In this document: piece by piece, positions 51,277-60,744 of the stretch
How the letters are laid out: each line of letters opens with the position of its first letter
How positions within the stretch are numbered: position 1 is the stretch's first letter
Assembly (NCBI RefSeq): GCF_902497895.1
Contig: NZ_CABVHQ010000006.1
Span: 1-64,000 of the forward strand
DNA: 64,000 nt
Reading direction: 5' to 3'
DNA from: Pseudomonas fluorescens
Lineage (GTDB): Bacteria; Pseudomonadota; Gammaproteobacteria; Pseudomonadales; Pseudomonadaceae
Made by a program: the position numbers and the translations under genes
The notes under the pieces: model-generated
The model's database searches: none
Told to the model about the DNA's origin: nothing
The model's input: the letters and a program-made list of their open reading frames with translations, nothing else

Positions 51277-52971
51277 TTAGTGCACCAGCATGCCGGTGAA
51301 CCAATAGGCCTGGGCCAGGGTGATCAGGCCGACGATGGTGGCAAAGAACAGGCTGTGCTTGAGGGTGAAGCGGAACAGGTCGGATTCCTTGCCCACCAGG
51401 CCGGTCGCGGCGCAGGCCACGGCGATCGATTGCGGGGAAATCATCTTGCCAGTCACGCCGCCGCTGGTGTTCGCCGCTACCAACAAGACATCACTGACAC
51501 CAATCTGGTGCGCGGTGGTGGCTTGCAGTGAGCTGAAGAGCGCGTTGGACGAAGTGTCCGAACCGGTCAGGAACACGCCCAGCCAGCCGAGGAACGGCGA
51601 GAAGAACGGGAACGCTGCGCCAGTGCCGGCCAGGACCAGAGCCATGGTCGACGACATGCCCGAATAGTTAGTGACGAAGGCGAACGCCAGCACCATCCCG
51701 ATCGACAGAATCGGCCAGCGCAACTCGTAGAAGGTTTCTTTTAAAGTGGTCAGACCAGTTTTGACGTGGATGTTCAGCACCCACATCGAGATCAGCGCGG
51801 AGAAAAAAATCGCCGTGCCGGTCGCCGAGATCGGATCGAGCTTGAACACGGCCGGGATCGCCGTCGGTGCGGCGACGATCGGCGCGACTTTGATCACCAA
51901 CTGGTCCAGGTGCGGTATAGCGATGTTGAACACCCAGCCGTACATCGAGCCGCCGGCGGCAAACATTGCCTTGAACGGTTTGAGGGTCCAGATGGTGACC
52001 AGTACGGTGAGAATCAGGAACGGCGACCAGGCCTTGAAAATTTCACCGAGACTGTAGGGCGAAGCCACGGTGCTGCGTGGCAGGCCGAAACCGCCGGCAC
52101 TGGCGCCCACCACGGAAGCCGAGACGGCACCGACGATGTGTTGGCCTGCGGCGCGCTTTGGCTGCCAGACTTTCAGGAACAACGTCAGGGAAATCAGGCT
52201 GGCCAGGGCCGAGGTGATGTCCGGCAGTTCCGGGCCGATGAAGTTCGAGGTGAAGTACTGGGTGACGGCAAAGCTCAGCCCAGCCACCAGTGCCGCCGGC
52301 CAGGTTTCCCGCACGCCGCGCAGGCCGTCCATCATGAACACCAGCCAGAACGGCACGAACAGCGACAGCAGCGGCAGCTGGCGGCCGGTCATGGCACCGA
52401 TCTTGAACGCGTCGATGCCGGTGACTTGCCCGGCGACGATGATTGGAATCCCCAGCGCGCCGAATGCTACCGGAGCGGTGTTGGCGATCAGGCACAGGCC
52501 GGCGGCATACAGTGGGTTGAAGCCCAGGCCGACCAACAGTGCAGCGGTAATGGCTACCGGAGCGCCGAAACCGGCGGCACCTTCAAGAAAAGCCCCGAAG
52601 CAGAAGCCGATCAGCAGGACCTGCAGGCGTTGATCGTCGGTAATCGACATCACCGAGCTGCGGATCACTTCGAACTGACCACTCTTGACCGTCAGTTTGT
52701 AGAGGAACACCGCGGCGACAATGATCCAGGCGATGGGCCACAGACCGTAGGCAAAACCGTAGCCGGCAGCCGCGAACGCCATGTCGACCGGCATCTGGAA
52801 GGCAAAGATCGCCACCAGGATAGACAGCGCCAGGGTAATGCTCCCGGCGACGTGTCCTTTGAGGCGGAACACGGCCAAGGCCAGGAAGAAAAATACGATG
52901 GGGATGACGGCCGCGAGAGCGGACCAGCCGAGACTGCCGAGTGGGCTGTAGAGCTGTTGCCAGGTTTGCAT
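51277..52971 (-). CDS. lldP: L-lactate permease
   Basis: 564 aa, about a dozen hydrophobic segments. Typical LctP sequence: [20 protein letters not shown] at the N-terminus, [38 protein letters not shown] and [20 protein letters not shown]. Proton-coupled uptake of lactate (and glycolate) at the inner membrane. First gene of the operon; the palindromic operator lies 50 bp upstream. Confidence 0.96.
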   Translation of the reverse strand: MQTWQQLYSPLGSLGWSALAAVIPIVFFFLALAVFRLKGHVAGSITLALSILVAIFAFQMPVDMAFAAAGYGFAYGLWPIAWIIVAAVFLYKLTVKSGQFEVIRSSVMSITDDQRLQVLLIGFCFGAFLEGAAGFGAPVAITAALLVGLGFNPLYAAGLCLIANTAPVAFGALGIPIIVAGQVTGIDAFKIGAMTGRQLPLLSLFVPFWLVFMMDGLRGVRETWPAALVAGLSFAVTQYFTSNFIGPELPDITSALASLISLTLFLKVWQPKRAAGQHIVGAVSASVVGASAGGFGLPRSTVASPYSLGEIFKAWSPFLILTVLVTIWTLKPFKAMFAAGGSMYGWVFNIAIPHLDQLVIKVAPIVAAPTAIPAVFKLDPISATGTAIFFSALISMWVLNIHVKTGLTTLKETFYELRWPILSIGMVLAFAFVTNYSGMSSTMALVLAGTGAAFPFFSPFLGWLGVFLTGSDTSSNALFSSLQATTAHQIGVSDVLLVAANTSGGVTGKMISPQSIAVACAATGLVGKESDLFRFTLKHSLFFATIVGLITLAQAYWFTGMLVH

Positions 52972-53020
52972 ATGGGGTGACCCCTAATTGTTGTTGGTCA
53001 TGCACCGTTAAGCGCTCTTG

Positions 53021-53043
53021 GTAAATTGGTAATACCAATTTAC
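53021..53043. promoter_or_regulatory. LldR operator, perfect 23-bp palindrome
   Basis: GTAAATTGGTA (53021-53031), central A, TACCAATTTAC (53033-53043). The TTGGT-n-ACCAA core is that of FadR-subfamily GntR regulators (LldR, PdhR). It lies between lldP and the divergent regulator gene. Confidence 0.8.
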
Positions 53044-53232
53044 AATCGCTGTTGGCTAGGTTAAAAGCGTTATGAGTGTTGTGTCAATTTGTCACCCTAC
53101 GACTTTTGTCGAATGCCCTGCGCCAATGCCTGCTGATCGAGTCAATCGACTGTCGCCTGGAGGGTGCTGGTGCGGCGCCAATAGGCCAGAATAGAGACCC
53201 CGACGAGAAGTCGGGGTCGTGGAGAATGAGTT

Positions 53233-54000
53233 ATGGGGTTTAATCAAATTCATCAGCGCCGTTTGTCCGACGATATTGTCGAGCGGCTCGAGGGGATGAT
53301 TCTCGAGGGCACGCTGAAAGCTGGCGAGCGGTTGCCGGCCGAAAGAGCGCTGGCTGAGCAGTTCGGCGTGTCCCGCCCTTCATTGCGCGAGGCGATCCAG
53401 AAGCTGGCAGCCAAGGGGTTGCTGGTCAGTCGTCAGGGTGGCGGCAATTATGTGGTGGAATCCCTGGGCTCGACCTTCAGCGATCCGTTGCTTTATCTGT
53501 TGGAAAACAACCCTGAAGCGCAACGCGATCTGCTGGAATTTCGGCATACCCTCGAAGCGTCTTGTGCCTATTACGCGGCATTGCGGGCGACCGAGGTCGA
53601 TCGCGAGCGGTTGACTGCAGCGTTCGATGAATTGCAGGACTGCTATACGCGCTCCGATGAGGTGAGCCGGCTGGAGGAGGGCGCGGCTGACGCGAAATTC
53701 CACCTGGCGATTGCCGAGGCCAGTCATAACGCGGTGCTGCTGCACACCATTCGCGGCCTGTTCGATTTGCTCAAGCGCAACGTAGTGACCAACATCGGCG
53801 GCATGTACAAGCAGCGCACCGAAACCCGCGACATGCTGATCAGTCAGCACCGGGATTTGTATCAGGCGATTGTCGAAGGACGCGCGGAACAGGCGCGCGA
53901 AGTCTCCAGCCGGCACATTCTGTATGTGCAGGAAGTGCTGGAGGAAGTGCGCCAGGAAGGGTTGCGCATGGCTCGGGCGGAGCGGCGCAAGGGGATGTAG
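53233..54000 (+). CDS. lldR: GntR/FadR-family lactate regulator
   Basis: 255 aa. N-terminal winged helix (GERLPAERALAEQFGVSRPS followed by LREAIQKLAAKGLL), C-terminal all-helical FCD domain (FRHTLEASCAYYAALRAT, FHLAIAEASHNAVLLHTIRG, H..LYQAIVEG). Divergent from lldP with the perfect palindrome between them; LldR represses the lactate operon and is released by lactate. Confidence 0.92.
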   Translation: MGFNQIHQRRLSDDIVERLEGMILEGTLKAGERLPAERALAEQFGVSRPSLREAIQKLAAKGLLVSRQGGGNYVVESLGSTFSDPLLYLLENNPEAQRDLLEFRHTLEASCAYYAALRATEVDRERLTAAFDELQDCYTRSDEVSRLEEGAADAKFHLAIAEASHNAVLLHTIRGLFDLLKRNVVTNIGGMYKQRTETRDMLISQHRDLYQAIVEGRAEQAREVSSRHILYVQEVLEEVRQEGLRMARAERRKGM

Positions 54001-54020
54001 AGAGCAGCGCAGTTACAATT

Positions 54021-54214
54021 GTGGCGAGCGGGCTTGCCCCAATGCCAGTCAGTTAACAGAAATCTATTGTCGGACGATCAACTGTGGCGAGGGGGCTTGC
54101 CCCCGCTGGGTCGCGCAGCGGCCCTAAAATCGGCAATCGCGGTTTTTCAGACAGAACGCATCAGCCGGTTTTACGACTGCTGCGCAGCCGAGCGGGGGCA
54201 AGCCCCCTCGCCAC
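54021..54214. repeat. REP elements, three copies
   Basis: GTGGCGAGCGGGCTTGCCCC at 54021-54040; a second unit at 54083-54110 (GTGGCGAGGGGGCTTGCCCC); the third in inverted orientation at 54188-54214. This is the common Pseudomonas REP type; copies 2 and 3 form an inverted pair. Confidence 0.9.
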
Positions 54215-54244
54215 AAAAGCCCACACATTCAACCGGCAGGAAGA

Positions 54245-54727
54245 CTAATCTTCCTTGCCCTTGTTGCGCACCGCACGCTGCAGCTCGCGATTGGAATCGC
54301 GCTCGCGTTCGGTATCACGCTTGTCGTATTCCTTCTTGCCCTTGCCCAGAGCAATCTCGCACTTGACCATGTGCTTGCTCCAGTACCAGGACAGACACAC
54401 GCAGGCATAACCTTTTTGCTGCACGGCAGCGGCCAGCTTTTCCAACTCGCGCCGGTTGAGCAGCAGTTTTCGGGTGCGGGTCGGATCCGCGATGACGTGG
54501 GTGCTGGCGGTCATCAGGGGCGTAATGTGGCTGCCGAGCAGCCAGGCTTCGTCATCCTTGAGCAGTACGTAACTGTCAACCAGTTGTAGCTTGCTTGCCC
54601 GCAGACTTTTTACTTCCCAGCCGGCCAGGACCAGACCAGCCTCGAAACGGTGTTCGATGAAGTAATCGTGTCGCGCCTTTTTATTTTGCGCGATGGTCCC
54701 TGTTGGGTGTTTCTTTTGTTTAGCCAT
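54245..54727 (-). CDS. smpB: SsrA-binding protein
   Basis: 160 aa. Complete Smp[56 protein letters not shown] and the basic tail [20 protein letters not shown]. Binds tmRNA and brings it to stalled ribosomes; ssrA is in the same window 10 kb to the left. Confidence 0.98.
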   Translation of the reverse strand: MAKQKKHPTGTIAQNKKARHDYFIEHRFEAGLVLAGWEVKSLRASKLQLVDSYVLLKDDEAWLLGSHITPLMTASTHVIADPTRTRKLLLNRRELEKLAAAVQQKGYACVCLSWYWSKHMVKCEIALGKGKKEYDKRDTERERDSNRELQRAVRNKGKED

Positions 54728-54845
54728 AGGGGCGGCATTATAGGGAGTTGCACGTCAGTCGGCTACGGTGAAGCTGCGTGCTTGAGCACCTTGAGTGAAT
54801 CCCGGACAATGCGCCCTCTTTTTTGATCGCTTGGGCGTGTTAACG

Positions 54846-56249
54846 ATGTCGACAGACAAGGTTTCTGTCCACGGCGGATGGGCTAGCCGCTGGGTCTTTA
54901 TCCTCGCTGCAACCGGATCGGCCGTGGGCCTGGGTAGTATCTGGAAATTCCCCTATATGGTCGGCGTCTACGGCGGCGGTGCGTTCGTACTGGTGTTTCT
55001 GGCCTGTATCGCACTGATCGGCGTGCCGGTAATGCTCGCCGAAACCCTGATCGGTCGACGCGCCCGGCAAAGCCCGGCCAATGCCCTGAAGGTGCTGGCG
55101 CTGGAGGCAGGACATTCCGGCAAGTGGTCCTGGGGCGCTTTCGCCGGGATGATCACGGCGCTGCTGATCCTGTCTTTCTATAGTGTGGTCGGCGGCTGGT
55201 CGCTGGACTACATCATCGATATGGGCCGTGGCGATTTCCAGGGGGTGACGGCCGATCAGGTCGGAGCGTATTTCGGTGGAGTGATAGCCGACCCTTGGCG
55301 CCTGACACTTTGGCATACGATTTTCATGCTGCTCTCGGCGGTGGTGATCGCCAAGGGTGTGGTCGCGGGGCTGGAGCGCAGCCTGCGGATCATGATGCCG
55401 CTGCTCTTTGTGATGCTGGTGATCCTGTTGGGCTACAGCCTGACCACCGGGCATTTCATGGAAGGTGTGCATTTCATGTTCGACTTCAATCCGGACAAGT
55501 TGCTCGATGGCTTGCTGCCTGCCATGGGCCACGCGTTTTTCTCGCTGAGCGTGGGAGTCGGTTCGATCATGATCTATGGCGCTTATATGCCGAAGAACTC
55601 GTCGATTTCCGGGACTATTGTCGGTGTGGCGCTGCTGGATACCTTTGTCTCGCTGCTGGCGGGGCTGGCTTTGTTTCCGATTGTGTTTGCCGCAGGCTTG
55701 AACCCCAGCGAAGGGCCAGGACTGATGTTCGTCAGCTTGCCATTTGCCTTTGGCAATGTGGCATTCGGGCAATTGATGGGGGTGATTTTCTTCATTCTGG
55801 TGGCCATCGCCGCCTGGAGTTCGGCGATTTCGCTGCTGGAACCGATGGTGGCGTATCTGGTTGAACAGACTAAAATCCGCCGCGGCTGGGTGACGTTCTG
55901 GCTGGCGTTTATCTGCTGGTTTGTGGGCCTGGGGACGGTTTTTTCGTTCAATATCTGGCAGCAAGCCAGGTTTTTCGTGAACGATGACGCAGGTTTTCAT
56001 CTCTATCAATGGGGTGCGGCCAGCGGCCTGGACTTCTTTGGGGTAATCGATTTCTTTACCTCGCGAATCATGTTGCCTCTCGGTGGTTTGTGTTTCGTGG
56101 TATTTGCCGGGTGGGTGATGGGACGCGAGGCTGTCCGTGATGAGCTGTCGATCCGCAGTCCGCTGCTGTTCGCACTGACCTTGTTCTTGATGCGCTATGT
56201 GGCGCCAATCGGCATTCTTGTAGTGTTTGCCGCCCAGCTGTGGAAGTGA
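54846..56249 (+). CDS. Neurotransmitter:sodium symporter family transporter
   Basis: 467 aa from ATG 54846. N-terminus WASRWVFILAATGSAVGLGS then IWKFPYMVGVYGGGAFVLVF is the signature of the NSS/SNF family (TM1 with the unwound substrate and sodium site). About 12 membrane segments follow. Imports an amino acid or amine with Na+; substrate unknown. ratA starts 7 bp after its stop. Confidence 0.93.
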   Translation: MSTDKVSVHGGWASRWVFILAATGSAVGLGSIWKFPYMVGVYGGGAFVLVFLACIALIGVPVMLAETLIGRRARQSPANALKVLALEAGHSGKWSWGAFAGMITALLILSFYSVVGGWSLDYIIDMGRGDFQGVTADQVGAYFGGVIADPWRLTLWHTIFMLLSAVVIAKGVVAGLERSLRIMMPLLFVMLVILLGYSLTTGHFMEGVHFMFDFNPDKLLDGLLPAMGHAFFSLSVGVGSIMIYGAYMPKNSSISGTIVGVALLDTFVSLLAGLALFPIVFAAGLNPSEGPGLMFVSLPFAFGNVAFGQLMGVIFFILVAIAAWSSAISLLEPMVAYLVEQTKIRRGWVTFWLAFICWFVGLGTVFSFNIWQQARFFVNDDAGFHLYQWGAASGLDFFGVIDFFTSRIMLPLGGLCFVVFAGWVMGREAVRDELSIRSPLLFALTLFLMRYVAPIGILVVFAAQLWK

Positions 56250-56256
56250 CGCTGAC

Positions 56257-56691
56257 ATGACGACACATATACAACGATCGGCCCTGCTGCCTTATCCGGC
56301 GCAAGCCCTCTATGACCTGGTCAATGATGTGGCGCGTTACCCGGAATTCTTGCCCTGGTGCTCTTCTGCGCAAGTGCTGGAGGCCAGCGACGAACATATG
56401 CGCGCCAGCCTCGCGGTCGCCAAAGGTGGGTTCAGCCAGCATTTCGTCACAAGCAACACCCTGGTCCCGGGGCATTCGATTGAAATGAATCTGGAAGAGG
56501 GCCCGTTCAACCAGCTGCACGGAGTCTGGGTGTTCAAGCCGTTGGGTGAGAAGGCCTGCAAGATAAGTCTGGATCTGGCCTTTGATTATGCTGGACCGAT
56601 CGTCCGGGCAACCTTGGGGCCGTTGTTCAATCAGGCGGCCAACACCCTGGTCGATGCTTTCTGCCAGCGCGCCAAGCAGTTGCATGGTTGA
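56257..56691 (+). CDS. ratA: RatA/YfjG START-like protein
   Basis: 144 aa. SALLPYPAQALYDLVNDVAR, YPEFLPWCSSAQVLE, FKPLGEKACKISLDLAFDY, RAKQLHG end. A polyketide cyclase/START-fold protein of the RatA (Coq10-like) family: in E. coli it was described as a toxin blocking 70S assembly, while its fold suggests ubiquinone handling. Overlaps rnfH by 8 nt, the usual pairing. Confidence 0.95.
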   Translation: MTTHIQRSALLPYPAQALYDLVNDVARYPEFLPWCSSAQVLEASDEHMRASLAVAKGGFSQHFVTSNTLVPGHSIEMNLEEGPFNQLHGVWVFKPLGEKACKISLDLAFDYAGPIVRATLGPLFNQAANTLVDAFCQRAKQLHG

Positions 56692-56998
56692 GTCATTGAT
56701 TGAGGTCGAGGTGGTGTATGCCGCGGTCGACCGTCAGGTCTTGCTCAAGGCGAGTGTTGCGGTGGGGACCACGCTGCGTGCGGCCTTGTTGAGTTCGGGC
56801 ATTGGTGCTCAGTTTCCCGAGCTGGATCTGGCGAACTGTCCTCTGGGGATCTTCGGCAAAGTGGTCACTGATCCGGACAGTCGTGCGGTGCAGGCAGGTG
56901 ATCGAATCGAAATATATCGCCCGCTGCTGGCGGACCCGAAAGAAGTTCGCCGATTGCGTGCCGCCAAAGCTGCATTAGCCAAAGCACGAGATCAATAG
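56684..56998 (+). CDS. rnfH: RnfH family ubiquitin-like protein
   Basis: 104 aa. IEVEVVYAAVDRQVLLKASV, LGIFGKVVTDPDSRAVQAGD, RIEIYRPLLADPKEVRRLRA. Beta-grasp fold; regularly paired with ratA. Function unclear. Confidence 0.95.
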   Translation: MVESLIEVEVVYAAVDRQVLLKASVAVGTTLRAALLSSGIGAQFPELDLANCPLGIFGKVVTDPDSRAVQAGDRIEIYRPLLADPKEVRRLRAAKAALAKARDQ

Positions 56999-57020
56999 TC
57001 TTCATCGAACCGCAGACAAC

Positions 57021-57051
57021 AAAAAAGCCCGGACATGCCGGGCTTTTTGTT
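57021..57051. terminator. Bidirectional terminator between rnfH and bamE
   Basis: AAAAAAGCCCGG-ACATG-CCGGGCTTTTT. Serves the two convergent genes. Confidence 0.9.
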
Positions 57052-57061
57052 GTGTCGCAAA

Positions 57062-57589
57062 TTATTGCGGCGAGGTTTCCAGTGCTTCTGGAGTCGGGAC
57101 CGGAACGGTTTCTACGCCATCCACATCCTTCTGGATCTGATCCAGCAGCGAGCCTGGCTTGACCGGTTTCTCTGGCTTCGGCTGTTCGACGTTTTCCGCC
57201 GGGGCAGTCACAGGCGTGCCAGCCTCCTTGCCAAGGATGGCTTCGTCACGGCTTACGCCAGGCATGAAATCACCTGACAGGCTGACGAGTTGATCATTGG
57301 AATTGAAGATCACGCTGATGCGTTCCTGTTGGCGTTCACCGCCTCCAGGCTGCAGGCTATATAGATAATCCCAGCGATCGGCATGGAATGTGTCGGTCAG
57401 CAGAGGGTTGCCCATGATAAACCGTACTTGCCGGCGGGTCATTCCCGGGCGTAACTGGTCTATCATGTCCTGCGTGACGACATTGCCCTGCTGGATGTCG
57501 ATTTTGTAAACCCCGGGGAATGAACAACCGGCGAGTGCGAGCAGTCCCACGAAGGTGAAACTGGTTAGCAGGAGCTTGGTTTTTTGCAT
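57062..57589 (-). CDS. bamE: Outer-membrane assembly lipoprotein BamE (OmlA)
   Basis: 175 aa. Signal peptide and lipobox LLALAGC (Cys22). Domain with [40 protein letters not shown] and [11 protein letters not shown]-terminal Pro-rich extension, longer than in E. coli. Part of the BAM complex for outer-membrane protein insertion. Divergent from fur. Confidence 0.96.
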   Translation of the reverse strand: MQKTKLLLTSFTFVGLLALAGCSFPGVYKIDIQQGNVVTQDMIDQLRPGMTRRQVRFIMGNPLLTDTFHADRWDYLYSLQPGGGERQQERISVIFNSNDQLVSLSGDFMPGVSRDEAILGKEAGTPVTAPAENVEQPKPEKPVKPGSLLDQIQKDVDGVETVPVPTPEALETSPQ

Positions 57590-57687
57590 CGGTGGGCGAC
57601 TTCCACTATCTTGGCTGGGACAACGTAAACCCCGATCATACCCGCATTAAGAGAAGCTGCGAAGCAGCATCCGCGAGAAAGCTGACC

Positions 57688-58092
57688 ATGGTTGAAAATA
57701 GCGAACTACGTAAAGCAGGCCTGAAAGTGACCCTGCCACGGGTCAAAATTCTACAAATGCTCGATTCCGCTGAGCAGCGACACATGAGTGCCGAAGATGT
57801 CTACAAGGCGCTGATGGAAGCTGGCGAGGATGTCGGTCTGGCCACGGTTTACCGTGTTCTGACTCAGTTTGAAGCCGCTGGGCTGGTGGTTCGCCATAAT
57901 TTTGATGGCGGTCACGCGGTATTCGAACTGGATGACGGCAAGCACCATGACCATATGGTCAACGTGGAGACCAGTGAAGTGATCGAGTTCTTCGACGAAG
58001 AAATCGAGAAGCTGCAAAAGGCGATCGTCGAGAAGCATGGCTTCGAGATGGTTGATCACAATCTGGTGCTGTACGTGCGCAAGAAAAAGTAA
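57688..58092 (+). CDS. fur: Ferric uptake regulator
   Basis: 134 aa from ATG 57688 (MVENSELRKAGLKVTLPRVK). Winged helix with AEDVYKALMEAGEDVGLATV and YRVLTQFEAAGLV; metal-binding HHDHMVNVETSEVIEFFDEE. As in other Pseudomonas Fur proteins the CxxC zinc pair is absent. Global repressor of iron uptake; divergent from bamE as is usual in the genus. Confidence 0.98.
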   Translation: MVENSELRKAGLKVTLPRVKILQMLDSAEQRHMSAEDVYKALMEAGEDVGLATVYRVLTQFEAAGLVVRHNFDGGHAVFELDDGKHHDHMVNVETSEVIEFFDEEIEKLQKAIVEKHGFEMVDHNLVLYVRKKK

Positions 58093-58110
58093 GCAAGCTG
58101 CAATGTGATC

Positions 58111-58134
58111 GAAGGCGACCCCAGGGTCGCCTTC
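58111..58134. terminator. Terminator between fur and recN
   Basis: GAAGGCGACCC-CA-GGGTCGCCTTC, 11-bp perfect arms, followed by GTGCTTTC. Between two convergent genes. Confidence 0.8.
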
Positions 58135-58149
58135 GTGCTTTCTGCCAAC

Positions 58150-59823
58150 CTAGATTTTGGTGGTGACAACCATCTTTTTCGCATGCGCCAGGGACTCTTT
58201 GGTCAGATCGATGCCGCCCAGCATGCGCGCCACTTCCTCGACCCGTTTGGTCTTGCCCAGTTTGGACACCGCCGTGTGGGTGGCATCGTTGCCGCGTACC
58301 TTGTGCACGAAAAGGTGTTGATGGCCCTGGGCAGCCACTTGCGGCAAGTGGGTGACAGTCAGGACCTGCCCGCGCTCGCCCAGCCGGCGCAGTAGTTGCC
58401 CCACGATCTCCGCAGTCGGACCGCCGATACCAACGTCTACTTCGTCGAACACCAGTGTTGGCACGCGAGAGGTTTGTGCGGTGATGACCTGGATTGCCAG
58501 ACTGATCCGCGAGAGTTCACCGCCGGATGCCACTTTGGCCAGTGCCTTCAGCGGTTGCCCAGGGTTGGCGCTGACAAGCAGTTCTACTTGCTCCAGGCCA
58601 TTGGGTAGTAGCTCATTGCTCGCATTGGGGCGCAGTTCGATGGTGAAGCGTCCGCCGGGCATGCCCAGACGCTGGATTTCCAGTTCGACGGCACTGGCCA
58701 GGCGGCCTGCCGCTTGTTGGCGCAAATCGCTCAGCGCCCTGGCTTTCTCCTGGTAATGCCGGGCATAGGACGCCAGTTCGTCAGCCAGGCGCTCGGTGGA
58801 TTCGTCGTTGGCATTCAGTGTTTCGATCTCGTCCAGCAGCTTTTGCTGCATATCCACGACTTCGGTGGGCTGGATACGGTGTTTGCGGGCCAGGGTGTAG
58901 ATCGCATCGAGGCGTTCTTCCAGGTACAGAAGGCGTGCCGGGTCGGCGTCAAAGTTGTCGAGGAAGCGGTTAAGCTCGCCCACGGCTTCTTCGACCTGAA
59001 TCTGCGCGCTGGTCAGCAGGTCGGTGGCTTCGCCCAGGGCGCCTACCGAATTGTTCACGCTCGATAGTCGATTGAGGCTGACCGTCAGGGCATTGAGTAC
59101 ATTCCCTGAATCATTTTCGCTGCACTGTTCGACCACCTGCCGACAAATCCCCAACAGGGTTTCGGCATTGGTCAGGTTCTTGTGCTCATGCTCCAACTGT
59201 TCCAGTTCATTTTCGCCAAGGCCGAGGTTTTCCAGCTCTTCGAGTTGGTAGCTGAGCAATTGGTGTCGGGCGCGCTGTTCATCGCCGGAATTGGAGAGTC
59301 GCTCCAGTTCCTGGCGGGTCTGGCGCCAGCGCTGGGCGGCGAGATGTACCTGGCGGGCCAGATCCGTGGCGCCGGCGTATTCATCGAGCAGGCGACGATG
59401 GGTGTCGGTTTTCAGCAGGGACTGGTGTTCATGCTGGCTGTGAATGTCGATCAGCAGTTCGCCGAGGGCTTTCAGGTCGCCAAGCGGGCAGGGGCTGCCG
59501 TTGATATAGCCGCGTGAGCGCCCTTCGGCGGTGATCACCCGGCGCAGGATGCACGGGCCGTCGTGGTCGAGGTCGCGTTCGGCGAGCCAGGCGCTGGCTT
59601 CCGGAATGTCCGCCAGATCGAAAGTGGCCAGGATGTCGGCCTTGTCGGCGCCCGGACGAACCACGCCGCTGTCGGCGCGATCCCCGAGGGTCAGGCCCAG
59701 GGCGTCGAGCATGATCGACTTGCCGGCGCCGGTTTCGCCTGTGATTACGCTCATCCCGCGATCCAGCTCCAGATCGAGATGTTCAACGATGGCGTAGTTA
59801 TGTACAGACAGGTGCACCAGCAT
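58150..59823 (-). CDS. recN: DNA repair protein RecN
   Basis: 557 aa. Walker A GETGAGKS at 30-37, long central coiled coil (about 150-360), signature LSRISLAIQ and Walker B LVFDEVDVGIGG near the C-terminus. SMC-like ATPase of double-strand-break repair. Normal length. Confidence 0.97.
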   Translation of the reverse strand: MLVHLSVHNYAIVEHLDLELDRGMSVITGETGAGKSIMLDALGLTLGDRADSGVVRPGADKADILATFDLADIPEASAWLAERDLDHDGPCILRRVITAEGRSRGYINGSPCPLGDLKALGELLIDIHSQHEHQSLLKTDTHRRLLDEYAGATDLARQVHLAAQRWRQTRQELERLSNSGDEQRARHQLLSYQLEELENLGLGENELEQLEHEHKNLTNAETLLGICRQVVEQCSENDSGNVLNALTVSLNRLSSVNNSVGALGEATDLLTSAQIQVEEAVGELNRFLDNFDADPARLLYLEERLDAIYTLARKHRIQPTEVVDMQQKLLDEIETLNANDESTERLADELASYARHYQEKARALSDLRQQAAGRLASAVELEIQRLGMPGGRFTIELRPNASNELLPNGLEQVELLVSANPGQPLKALAKVASGGELSRISLAIQVITAQTSRVPTLVFDEVDVGIGGPTAEIVGQLLRRLGERGQVLTVTHLPQVAAQGHQHLFVHKVRGNDATHTAVSKLGKTKRVEEVARMLGGIDLTKESLAHAKKMVVTTKI

Positions 59824-59993
59824 AGAGGCCGCTCCCAGGCGTTAGGTCTGGTTATTTATACAGTGTTTTGATTCTGACTGACAATGCCTTCCCTTAGCTC
59901 GATTTGCTTGGATGTCGGTATTTTTTAGTGCGCTCGGGAATAGTGATGTCCGGCAGATTTGTAAGGTTAAAGGCTTTTGCCGCTCCGCCAGCC

Positions 59994-60021
59994 CTTGAAC
60001 CTGAAAATTGCGACCCCATAT
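59994..60021 (+). promoter_or_regulatory. Sigma-32 heat-shock promoter of grpE
   Basis: CTTGAA (59994-59999), 14-nt spacer, CCCCATAT (60014-60021), almost exactly the RpoH consensus; 53 bp before the grpE start. Confidence 0.85.
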
Positions 60022-60074
60022 ACCGGGACAGAAGTGCGAGTAGAGCTCGCGGACGAAATTGAAAGGAGAAAACT

Positions 60075-60641
60075 ATGGCTGACGAACAGACGCTGGATAC
60101 GCAAAATCTGGACGCCGATCAGGCTCCCCAGGATTCGGGTGATGAACTGGCGGCTCGTGTACAAGTGCTCGAAGAGCAACTGGCTAGCGCCCATGATCAG
60201 GCTTTGCGTGTAGCAGCCGATCTGCAGAACGTCCGCCGTCGCGCCGAGCAGGACGTAGAGAAAGCCCACAAGTTCGCGCTGGAAAAATTTGCTGGCGATC
60301 TGCTGCCGATTATTGACAGCCTCGAGCGTGGTCTGGAGCTGTCCAGCCCCGACGACGAAAGCATTCGCCCGATGCGCGAAGGGATCGAGCTGACCCTGAA
60401 AATGTTCCAGGACACCCTCAAGCGTTATCAGCTGGAGGCGATCGATCCTGAAGGCGAACCTTTCAATGCTGCAAAACATCAGGCGATGGCCATGCAGGAA
60501 AGCGCCGACGTTGAGCCGAACAGCGTGCTCAAGGTGTTTCAGAAGGGTTATCAGCTCAACGGTCGCTTGCTGCGTCCGGCCATGGTTGTGGTCAGCAAGG
60601 CACCTGCGGCGGTTTCGCCTTCGATTGACGAGCAGGCTTGA
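60075..60641 (+). CDS. grpE: Nucleotide exchange factor GrpE
   Basis: 188 aa; AAAGGAGAAAACT before the ATG. Acidic N-terminus, long coiled coil, then [20 protein letters not shown] and the C-terminal beta domain ([40 protein letters not shown]). Releases ADP from DnaK. First gene of grpE-dnaK-dnaJ. Confidence 0.97.
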   Translation: MADEQTLDTQNLDADQAPQDSGDELAARVQVLEEQLASAHDQALRVAADLQNVRRRAEQDVEKAHKFALEKFAGDLLPIIDSLERGLELSSPDDESIRPMREGIELTLKMFQDTLKRYQLEAIDPEGEPFNAAKHQAMAMQESADVEPNSVLKVFQKGYQLNGRLLRPAMVVVSKAPAAVSPSIDEQA

Positions 60642-60744
60642 AATCAGCAGCAAGACCCCCATTTAGAAGTCAAGCGTTTAAGTGCTACCGCAGTTAGCCA
60701 CCACTGCTGCGGCAACCAAATCCAAAAGTTTAGGGAGAGTTAAC

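Noticed and set aside
54840..56258. 472-aa frame antisense to the sodium symporter
   Set aside because: His, Gln and Arg-rich shadow of a membrane protein gene.
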